From NCBI GenBank assembly GCA_949825025.1, contig OX463780.1, forward strand, positions 25,820,118 through 25,884,117: DNA of 64,000 nucleotides, written 5' to 3'. Of this stretch, positions 41,701 through 53,700 are shown one piece after another. The notes below the pieces were generated by a model. The model saw nothing but the letters and a program-made list of their open reading frames with translations, had not been told where the DNA came from and made no database searches. How positions within the stretch are numbered: the stretch's first letter is position 1; every line of letters begins with the position of its first letter. The DNA is from Siphlonurus alternatus. Taxonomy: Eukaryota > Arthropoda > Insecta > Ephemeroptera > Siphlonuridae. The translations under genes and the position numbers were made by a program.

Positions 41701-44700
41701 CGCATATAAATTACATTCAGAATATGTATTGAAATATTTATTAATGTTATATCTAACTTATCATAATTAAAGGAAAATAAAATTCCTTGCATTAATTAAA
41801 AGTGCACGAATATCAGTTTTTAATTATAATATTTGTAATAATAATTTGTATGTATACAGTATAATTAATATAGTAAATTAGTTTTCCCAATTTTCCTATT
41901 TAAATTTTAAATTGTGTGTGTGGGGGGTGGGGGAAAGCAATAATTTTAAACGAGAAATTATGAGTAATACACAATACATACCATGTATCAGTGTTATATT
42001 ATTATTTCACAATTGTCTTCCAATTAATTATAAATTTAATAATCTATGAAACGCGTTGCTAAATATACATAGAATGAGCCGTAATCTTTCCTTGGATTTC
42101 CATTTTCTTTTTCTAACCTTAGTTTCTTTAAAGCATTTTTCTTTTATTTACATGAACGTAAAAAAAACAAACAATAAGATAGTATGTAAGGCAGTTTTCA
42201 GTTCACATTATTATAACTATAATACATAAGTTTTTTTTAAGTATATCAGAATGGCAATACACAGGGAAAATACAGAAGTGAAAATTTAATGAGTCCAGTA
42301 TAAAATTTTGAAAGGAAAAAATATACAAAATACATGTTAAATTTTTTAGCTTTAAATAATTTTTTCATAATAAAATACACAAGTAGTGAAATTTGACCAT
42401 TTAATGTCACCTCCTTTGCATCGTTATCTCTCTAGGCTCCCTTATATTATAATATCTGCATTAAAAAAGACACCTCATTATATGTTGAGATGAAGTGCAC
42501 TAAGGACAGACAAAGGAGAAGAAAGTGCAACAATTGGTCATTTCACCCGTGGCATGCTTGCAACACAGAAGTGACCCTCAGTGACCTCTCTTTGTCCCTC
42601 TTGAGAATATGGCACAAGGTTAGTGCCGGCAGATCGATACAAAAATTTGCATCATAAAGTCGAGTGCTGCTGAATAGAGCTGCAAAAAACGAACGCATTT
42701 CGTATAATGGAGGAAATATTGTAATTTAATAACTACATTGTATTCATCACTTCATTGTGTCTATTATATATTTTTATTATATCATTATAATAATTGAATG
42801 GGAGTATTTTAATTTAATTTTAAATAGGACATTTATTATAACATTCTTCTGCATGATTGCAAAATAAATTTAATTAATAATAATAAAAGATTTTGTTGCC
42901 TCAATATACTATTTATAAATACAAGAGTTTTATAAACTATATATAATGAGGTTTTGATGCAGCTACAATAGACTTTCTGTACTGTATGTAACACAATACA
43001 TAGTCTAAAATTGCAATGGAAACAAAAAAAAAAAAAAATGTGGCGTATGTGACATTTTCTGAGACGACGATTTAACCAAAACTTATAACTGGCGATATTA
43101 TACTCGAAAATACTGTTTCATGGCAGCATAACCAAAAATGACATAATATTTTGCTATCGACGGTATGTTATTAATACTATACTTATTAAGCTACATTTAT
43201 TATCATTACCACATTAGCTGATTAAAAAACACTTATAATAATTGCATGGTTCTAAAATTTTATGGTTTCCATTCATAAATCAATTTCTCATTGATATCTC
43301 TAAAAGACAAAGAAAGTTATAAATTGTGTTGGGGTCGATTCTTGAGACTGCCAGAAATTAGCGAGACAAGGGATGATGTTGCTCGAAAGGATACAATCTT
43401 CTTCTTGCTGGCAGCTGGGCCCCTGTTTACACACTAGTCGATAACTCCCGTCGCTACGTGATTACACTCGGTAAACATTTTTAATTGAATACAGCAGCAG
43501 CCAGATTACGAGACGCCAGAATCTGTATCTGACTTTTATTCATCATTATGTCTCGCACAGACTAACAAACTTGGAACATCGATCGTTCATTGACGATACT
43601 GTCTTCTATCCGATTCCATCGTTGGATTTTAATTATATAGTCATGCAGATCGCCGTCGATCGCGTGTTACATACTATACTTTAATAGAATATTGAATTGG
43701 ATAGAGTGTATTAATATGACATACAAACAGATTCGAGGGATAGGTTTAAAGTATAATATGATAGCATGAAACTTCAAAAAGTGTTTAATTTATCAAACAA
43801 TTAATTAGTGAAGTAATAATAAATTTTAATAAAACTCAGGTCGTAGGACTAATTAAATTAAAGTAGTCATGGCATAAATTAAAGGAAAAGTTGTAGATTT
43901 TTGGTATATCGATATATTTATGAAATTTTCTAATTTCTTCAATTTTCTTGGGGGTGGGGGTATCTAAGATTGTGAAAAAATATTTAACCACGAAAAGTTT
44001 CGTAAACTTGTACTGTGTACACTCTCTGCACTCGATCGACCTTATGTCCAAGTACATATAAAATAATCAAGTGCAGAAAACCTACATAGTAAAGTGCTTG
44101 GACCTATTATTATTATTATTCTGTTAATAACAGAAGTTTTTTTAAAAACATCATAAGATCTCTGGAGCTGGCAGTAGGTCATACACTAAATGGACAACAT
44201 ACATGAATAAATTATTTGTAGAAATGAATAGAGGATACCAAATTATGCTACTCTGAATTTTTCAGATTTTTTTTTAGACCCGAAACTATTTTTAAATAAT
44301 TATTGAAAGTCCTGTGATTTCAGTTGGCACCCCTGAATCCTTAATAAAAAGGATAGAGACTGGACGCCTATTGACGCCTCCAGGGGGCGTGGCCGCACTT
44401 TCAATAATTATTTAAAAAATAGTTCTGGGTCTCAAAAAAATCTGAAAAAAAATTCAGAAAAGCATAATTTGGTACCCTCTATTCATTTATGCAATAAATT
44501 TTTTTCATGTATGTTGTCCATTGTAAAGACAGTCCGTAAATAGTATATACCGTTCGGATAAACGCGGCACTGGAAGCAAGCATTTTTAAGTTGACTTGCT
44601 TTTTATAAATAAGTTTCATCAATATTCCATTATGTATATATTGTATACTAATACATACATTAGGTATACAGGGTGTCCACATAAAATCTTTAGATTTTTC

Positions 44701-47700
44701 AAACCCATGCAAGTAACAACTGGTTGATATTTTTTAATGCTCACTTTATATAATAATATATCAACATAAAATTAAAGTTCTGAATTTAACATTTTCAAAA
44801 ATGTGAATAGGAAAAAAAAAATACAAATACAAATAAATAAAGCTGATTTTCCTTTTTTACATGTTCGAAAGCAAAATGGGCACTTTTTTTGCGGACACCC
44901 TGTATAAAGCGTACTCCCTTTGCAAGTACCATGCCGCTACTTTCACGATGGAACGATCGATATAATCATATGACTTGGATGACCAGTGACCTGGTTTGTT
45001 CCCTCAAGGGAGGGTCGTTTTTTTTTTGTCCTCATGACCTTGAATGACCTCAAGGGCTGATGATGACGGGCTCTCCCATCTCACCATCAGGGGTGCAGTC
45101 GGAGGTATCAGCTTCTCAAGCGGCGCGGACAATATGCGAGGGTGCTATGGTAGTAGATTACGTAATGAACTAGTCTCTGCATGCTGAAACCTCATCACCA
45201 CCAAGTGGAAATAATGTTGATTATGTTTGGTGTGTTAGTTTAATTTACTTAGCTAATCATGGTTGTAGTAAACAGTATGCAGGGTAGGTTGCAGATATTT
45301 AAGTTTACCTGTAAAGTAAATACAAAGATTTTACGAGGTTATGACTCTTTTTCATTACTTTGTTTTTTTGTTCATTTCTAGGTTTCTAAATAAAAATAAA
45401 TAATTAGCAAGCAAGCTGATGAAGAATATTGCAAGTAGAAACAATAAACTTTTTCACAGCGGCTAATTTTCATTTTTTTTTTTTTTTTTTTTTTTTTTTT
45501 GGGATTATACTATTGTCTATACAGAAGTGTCCTGCTTACATCATCAATTTACCAAGCATACGAAAAGCTCGTTTGACAAACTACAAGTATATACTCAACG
45601 CGAGAGGGTTATCTGAATTCTTAGCTCGTATATAGTGAGTGAGAAGTTTGCTTGCTATTTGCTAACTTTTGAAGCGCCTGATGTGTAGGCAACTTTGTGA
45701 ACACGAGCCGCTGTCGTAGGATACATACTAAGCAAAGAAGAATCTTATTTCAATACTTTCATGTTGACTTTGTGACCTTTACTTCTTTATGACCTTGACC
45801 TCTCGAATCGGCTTGTTGAAAAGGTATAGAGTTTGATACTCATGAGTGCATTGCAGGTATTAACTTTATTAAATGCAACCCTTATATTGAAAAAGGTGGT
45901 AAAAGCTCCCCTCCCTGCCTTTTCTGATATGTATGATGAATTGAGGATGCGCAATACGTAATATATTATTATTATTATATGAAAATCGAAGGCTTTGAAA
46001 AGGGTCAACTATGAAAGAGATATAGAAATACATCCCATAAAAGCTTGGGTGACCTTTTGCCTTTTGGTGTGCGATTTACTTCATTAATTCTCTTTGCCTT
46101 CCTCTTTGCCTCCAAAAGTATTGCCATCATAGAATAATAAATTAAATTTACTTTTATGTTGCTAAAATTTCTTGTTGTGTTGCGTTGAACAATTTTAATT
46201 TTTCTGCATTGAAGTTTCAACTCGTTTCCTCCACATTGTGATTCGTTCCTTGAGGGTTGTGAATTTTGAGGCTGACCTTTCGAGCTGTTCTGTTTCAGCA
46301 TCTTGTTTGCGGACATCGTGGGCTTCACCGTGCTGGCCTCGCAGTGCACGGCGCAGGAGCTCGTACGGCTGCTCAACGAACTGTTCGGACGTTTCGACCA
46401 GCTCGCCAGCGTGAGTACCAAATATTTAGATATTTTAGTACTAGCCAAGTTGAAATTAATAAACCACAAGTTGCTGAAGTATAATTTTTCAACGTCACGT
46501 ACATTTTAAAGTTTTGCCAATCAAACAGGGCAATCAATAATTTTTTTTCGATATAAACATCAATTATATTATATAATTATGAGTAAATTCTTGCAAAATT
46601 CTAGTCTTTTACTAGACTGTGCTCGAGAGGATAAATATCAAAATTTTATGAAACTATTTCTTTAATTTAATAAGTCTTGACAGTTTTTTAAGTAATAGTT
46701 ATAAAAATTGACGTTGGCAACAAAATTAAATTAGCTTCTGAACTTGTTAGAGCAGTTTTGATGCATTGGGGATTAACTTTGAAGTCTAACTTTTTTTTTT
46801 TTTTTTTTATTGTTTATTTATAATACAATAGCTTCCAGCCAGGATAAATCCCATTGGCCGGTTAGCAATACATCATAATATAGTTGTACATTATATATAT
46901 TCAATTGTAATGATAATTAAAAGAAAAAAATTGAATTTTTAATGTGATAGTAAGTTCTTTGAAAAATTTCTTAGATTTACCAAACAAAACAATTTATAAG
47001 TTAATTATTTAAAATAATGGGGAATTCTCTTACAACTCAAATTTTAATTTAACTACTATATTATGATAGGGTACATATTAACAATAAGTTTGACTTGAGT
47101 TTCAACTTTTTAAACTCAAATTTGGGGACTCTGAAGGGATTATTAGAATAGGGGCAAAGTATGCAACCCGCGCGCAAACCTGAAAATTATGACGTAGAAA
47201 CTCCCTAGTTAACACACAACAACTGCCTGATATCATAATTTGAGCGTCAAGGAGTGATTGGCTATAAATTTTAGTAACACGATCGAAATCAGCGGGTTTT
47301 TCTACCCGAGTATCAATAGTTTTGTCTCTAATATCAGTTTATTTTAAGAGTGATAATCGAAAATATAAATTTATTGCAGGAAAATTTCGCCTGCTAGGCA
47401 GTTCCTACGTCACGTTTTGGCGCTAAATTCAAAAGAAGGAAGATTTTTAAAAAATTCCCTTATCTCCAATTTTGAAGATTGAAACTTTTTTGTTTTGGGA
47501 CATTTAATTTCAAGGCATAGAGCATCTGAAAAAAAAATTAAAATAAATGTAGGAGAATTCCCCATTGACATTATATTACTATCGTAAAGAAAAAAAAAAA
47601 ATGAAAATAAAAACAAAATTAAAATATTTACACAGTTCCAAGATAAATTCCCTAAGGTTCTATTACAATCATTTCTATACTATTATATTATATATTACAC

Positions 47701-50700
47701 CTAAAATAACTAATAACTAATATATTTTTAAAAAATTATGCCGTATGTTCGGGAAGAGAATAACCATTGATTTAAAGTCAGTGGTAAAAACATTTAATTT
47801 CTTAATAAAATAACAAATTAAGTGGAAAAATTGCCTCTTTCCGTCTGGTTCAAAATTAATAGGAGCAAGGGGGGGGGGGATTAGGGAATTATCACGTTTG
47901 TTTGAACCTGCAAACCTGCAACTTCATTTTTAGACTGCCAACTATACAATCTATAGGTCACTGATAATAATGTTATGTATTTAATTAAAAGTTTTAATTA
48001 AGCTCGTCTCTAGAAGAATTGTTTATTTAAAAAAAAAAATCAAGAAAATCTTGACGTGAAAGAGAAAGACGTAAATTGCAAGATGCAAGCGATGTTTTTA
48101 TTATTTAATAAAACACAGCTGAGGTTGGTCGTTGATCATAATTAAAAATAACTTGGAATGTATTTTAACATAAGTTGCAAGAAAAACATGAGTAGATTCA
48201 GATAGTGATTATACATTTTTATTTTGTTGTGCAGTACTTTTTTTTTTCATCTAAATTGCAGTCTTTAATATTTTTTACTACAATGGGAATTATATTTTCT
48301 GCATTCACTTAAAACGAATTAAATTACATGGGGAAATGATTGCAAATTGTTGACAATTTCATCTCGTTAATTAAAACATTTGCAGCATGCAGTTACCATG
48401 CAAATATTCAACATTTACCAGAAGAGGAGGGTGCGAAACTTTATAAACAGAATTTCTTACATGCAGCTGTTTATTAATTAAATATGGAAGAAAACTACTA
48501 TTTTCAAAGTAATATAATGTAGGAGTGTTATTAAAAACGTCGTTTGTACTATATGAGAAGAAAATTATTTTATTAAGAGAACTTGTAATTATATCATTAT
48601 ATGAGACACTTCATTGCTCAATTGCTCACTGTACGGGTTGCCATGGCAGTCATAATAAACAACTAATGTTGTTTCATTTTTTTCCATTCATATTTTCAAA
48701 TTCTTGTATTTGGAATCTATATTTGATTGCGGGGAAAGTTAAAAACAAATCAATTTAAAATTAAGTTGTGGCATTATCTGATTCATTACTCATTCATTAC
48801 CTTTGCCAATAATATAAGCTATTAGATGGATCTGGTAGCACCAACTTCTTTTAATATTAATTTTCAGAAATTAGTTTTCTTACTCTTTCTTAACATTTTG
48901 TGTTATATTCACTTAGTTAGGCTGATAAACCCCTGTCTGGTGTGCAGGACAACCACTGCCTGCGCATCAAGATCTTGGGCGACTGCTACTACTGTGTGTC
49001 CGGGCTACCCGAGCCGCGGTCAGACCACGCCCACTGTACCGTCGAGATGGGACTCGACATGATCGACGCCATCGCGTGAGTACTGGACCCCATAACCTAA
49101 TTATACAAATTACCTGGCTCATAGGTGGCAGCACCTTGAAAAATTAAATGATTCTTAAATTTGCAAATCAGTCCTTGACAGAAAAAAAAAATAAATAAAA
49201 AAATAACTTCAGTTAATTTTTCAAGATGATACTTCCTGGTATATAATATTTGATACTCTGGGCTAAATCCTAAACTAAACAAAATCTTTCTTACCCGCTG
49301 TATCAAATTAGAACATAGAGAAATATATTCAATATATTTCTCTATGTTCGAACTTGCATAATTTCCATCATCAATTCTTATTTGTGTGCATGATATGTTA
49401 GTACGAATGATTGATTATTCTTTTTGATTAGTAATAATTCATCAGCATTGTTATATTGCATTACTTATACCTTATCTAATGTAATGTCGTATCATGGCAC
49501 TTTCATGCGATTTATGTTCTTAGGGTGCGATAAATTCTATTCATTCATCGAAAGACGCACTTAACCATAGACTGTAATTCTAAACAGTGTCGCAAGAGCA
49601 GGCCAATAATGAGATATTCCGTGTTTATAACACTACAGGATCAATGCCACGGCCCAGTCAAAAATGTCAAAATCTAACTACTCCAACTCAATGACTGACG
49701 CATTACGTTATACAATGCCAAAAATAACAGACTTCTGCGAAACGATGATTCTAAAAATATACTAAAACGAAAAAATTTTTGTTACAACACCAGGAAAATG
49801 GTCTTCCATTATTTTTCATTCAATTTCGTTACCTTTTAAATTTTATAATAAAATGCTTTTTTTTTCCTCCTCACTAATATACTCCGCAAAAAATTGTGAA
49901 AGGTATTTTGTTGTTTAAATTTAATAATAAAATTTAAAAGTTATGTAGGGTAGGTTAACTTTATTCTAAAAGTAGGTCAATTTAATTTATATGAAACTCC
50001 CCCTATATAGAACACAGCTATTCTTGCTACGAATTTCATTTATGCCATCATGTATTAGTTACAGGAGTAAATCACATTAGTTACTACTTTACTATATTAG
50101 TTTCTATATTTAATCATATTATTATATGCAATTATAGTCACTGGTAAAGACAATTTATTGGCAATTTACTTGGATAGTTCATGTTTCATAAATCAAAATG
50201 TGTCTTTTTAGATTGGCTCTGTCATATTTCTTTTTCTTATCCCCCCGGGGGGAAGATATAACTGCTATTCAGCAGCATGGTGCATGAAAATCGATGGTTT
50301 CACTTGCCTGATAAATTCTATGACCTTTGTTCTTTCTGTCGCTGAGATAGTAGCTGCAGCACTTGAATTAAGCTAAGAGCGTGATATGGATTAAAATCTT
50401 GTTTATTGTGTGCCTGCCTCAATGAACTTAGCGTTACAACAACGGAGAGTGACGCAAAATTTACAGCTCACTGACTACGTATATCAAAAGATTAAAGGAA
50501 TATTTACATGAAGATTAGAGAAATTAAACTAATCGAACCAGGTTTGGTCACGTAAACCAATTTCTGAAGGTAAAATATACTAAATCACGAGATTTTCTTT
50601 CTTCAGCTTACGGCTAAAGCTACGTTGTATAATTATGTAAATACGCTTTAATTCTCTTTTCAAAAGAAGCTTTTTAAAGGGGTTTAAACTTTTGATGTGT

Positions 50701-53700
50701 CGTATAGTTTAGCTTTTAGACTTGTTACAAACTCTAACTTGACTTATCGCGTCCGGAACTGTCTTAACTAATATAATAATATATGCAGTATACGTAACCT
50801 ATAGTAACTTTAAGTTTTTGTTAAAGTTTCTGGTATTTAATATTGTAAAACCCTTTCACTGGACCGTTGAATTTCTTTGGATTATATAAAAATAAGAAGT
50901 TATTTTAGTCTTCATTTTGGAATTATATAGCCACAGGCCCCGATCGTTAGTATCATAAACTCGGTTCAGCATCTGTTGTAAAAGAGGGAGAAAAAAATTA
51001 AGAAAATTCAACATTTTCTCCAAAACTTCGCGCATATTTTTACTTGAGGAATATTCTGTCTCAAATGCATGCCCAAATGATAAAAAAATGACATAGCTTT
51101 TAACATGCTACCAAATTGATGCATATTATTGTCTAATTATTCTTATTTAATTATTAACCGAATATATTATACACAACAAGCATCCACGATTCAAGGGCAT
51201 TATTATAATTAAATTCAAAAATTATTAATTTAGATCAGTAGAGACAGTAGATATGTACGTCAACATATTATCACCATTCTAATATATGAGTTGACATGTG
51301 TTGCGCGCGCAGGTCGGTGGTTGAGGCGACGGACGTGCAGCTGAACATGCGCGTGGGCATCCACTCGGGACGTGTGCTGTGTGGCGTGCTGGGTCTGCGC
51401 AAGTGGCAGTACGACGTGTGGTCCAATGACGTCACTCTGGCAAACAACATGGAGGCTGGTGGAGAACCAGGGTGAGTACCTGAAGTTAACTTCGAGTGCA
51501 CTTATAGTCAACGTGACCTTGTGAAGGTTAGGAGTTTGTGCTGCAAGTTGTCACTGCTCAAGTACCTCTCAGAACATTACGAAGTAGACCACTGCTCTGT
51601 TTTTTATAGCGTTGTCACGCAGGTTATGGAGCAATATCTTGGAGCTGCAGCCCCTGCAAGTATAAAAGCAGGATCGAGTAGCGTTCGTGCTGTCTCGAGC
51701 TGTTCATTGCATCGAGTTATATTGAAGTAAATTAGATAAAATTATATTAAACTGTATAAAGAAAAATGGTTCAGTATTTTTCAATATTACAACATTCACT
51801 ACGTTTACATGACGGTGTTTAATGCGTATTCGTTGACGACGCCTCATAAGAATAACATTATCCGTCGTCAACGAATACGCATTAAACACCGTCATGTAAA
51901 CGTAGTGTCAGTTACCACTGATATCTAATTATGAAGTAGTTGATTTTTATTTACACATCTAATTATTAATTATTAATTTGATTTAAAGAGCTACTCATTG
52001 AAAATCGTCTGTGACAAGCTTTATTATGGTTAATTTTATAATTGACACTCCAATCAAATTATTTATTTAAATGAATAGTTAATTACGTCAGAGAACGACG
52101 ATGAAGTTTATGTGCGGTCAATACGTTTTCGTCTCAACGTTCAACAATTCAAAGTAATGGACGCCCTAATGGAATTAACTAAAACAAAACAAAAATTAAA
52201 AGAAATTCCAGGTTTCAGTATATAAAAGATGTTATTTTTTTTCGCAATAACCAATAACACAATTAGTATTAATTAACATTATTCTAATAGTAACAGTAAA
52301 TTACTTCTATTTTTAGAACTATCACATTCAAACCTGCCGCACAGATCCATAAATGTAGCCGAATGTTCGTGTTTTTTCACTCAATTCTTAAATCTGGAAC
52401 TTTGCTAAGAAGTTGGCTTAACTTTAAAATGTACAGAATCGAAATGTCCCTAAAAAAACTTCCACTTTCAATTATGTGAAACATTTTCATTTGTGGTAAC
52501 TGTGAGGCAAAGTGAGCACCGTTGTGACTCCACTGACACTTTGAGTTTCCTCGCCGCTCGCGTTACATTTGATCGACCTGCCTTCTTTTTTTTTTTTTTT
52601 TTTTTTTTTCCTGTTAGTTATTACTTGCATGAAAGAAGAAAAAAAAATCTACCTTATTTCCAGCATAATTATGCTTATTTAAATCGCTCTTTGAATATAT
52701 AAATTTCAACCTCAATTTTCTTCAAAGACGTCTGGAAAAAATTCTATAAAATGAAGGAAAAAGAAAAACGTTCCGTAAATGCGAATTTTAATTTCTTATT
52801 AACACTATGGAAGAAATTTCCATAGTGTTAAAAATCTTACTGCTGAGTATAATATATTAGCGTGTCGTGTCTTGAAGCCAAAATTTGTAAAATTGGTTTT
52901 AATTATGTAGCTATATTATTTATATATATTATATAATAATATATTCCTAAAAGATTGAAAGTTATTAATTACGACAGTTATTAAAACAGTTATTAAATAA
53001 TAAAAAAGTACCAATTAATAAAAGTTTTTTTTCATTACTTGCAAGCTAATATTTTAAAATAAGAACACATTGAAGCCAATAAAATTTAATCTGAAGGGAA
53101 TTCAACTGTTAACTATTAAACTTTTAAGTTGAAAGTTAAACACATTGCCAATTGCCTTAAGAATCAACCAATTAAATTAATTGTCATGATCATGAACTTA
53201 AAGCACGATCATGATGAACACAACTAATTTTTTCACACTCTGTTACCGAACAGAGTTCCATCTACTCGCGTAGTTTCGCAATATACTGCATGACCCGATC
53301 GTCCCCTTGCTTGTGATTCATCCTCTAATCCTGAATCGCGATTGTCAGTTTATGGTGCTAATGTGGTGCATGCAGGCGGGTGCACGTGACCCAGGCCACC
53401 CTGGACTACCTGGGCGGGGAGTACGAGGTGGAGCCTGGCCACGGCTCGTCCAGGAACAACTATCTTCGGGACCACAGCGTCGTCACCTACTTCATCGTGC
53501 CGCCACCCAGGAGACGGAAGGTAAGCCCAACTTACCGTGATAACGTGTACTGCACAATCATGATCGTAGGAAGAAATGGAATTTGAATCAAATTGATTTG
53601 ATGTTTACTTTCGTCTGAAAGTAGCGGGAAGTATGAAGTTGTAACCATTTTGTTTGAAATTTAGTTTAAAACTTTTCAGAGGGAATTAAAATAGAAGTAC

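Larger units (their letters stand above)
30701..46298 (+). other. Intron 5 (15.6 kb) with nested mobile elements
   Basis: A phase-2 intron placed between HENV and SILFAD. It contains the nested element at 31290-36318, a partial MITE (about 38003-38160), a SINE (40659-40999) directly followed by fold-back copy C (41006-41324), fold-back copy D (44190-44521) and a TA-flanked element (44665-44906). The interval 36320-38000 and most of 38170-40650 and 41330-44180 are AT-rich with no supported feature. The 44930-45200 patch is less AT-rich and has TGACCTTGA half-sites. Two TGACCTTGA motifs (45040, 45790) match the ERR/FTZ-F1 extended half-site. Confidence 0.9.
51472..53375 (+). other. Intron 8
   Basis: A phase-2 intron of 1.9 kb. 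It contains MITE family 4 copy B (51797-51907), a T tract (52587-52609) and a short hairpin (52799-52831). The rest is AT-rich. Confidence 0.92.

Noticed and set aside
46005..46469. 154-codon minus-strand ORF, the longest in the window
   Set aside because: It is antisense to rut exon 6 (46299-46410) and extends into AT-rich intron. The exon on the + strand encodes unmistakable cyclase sequence.
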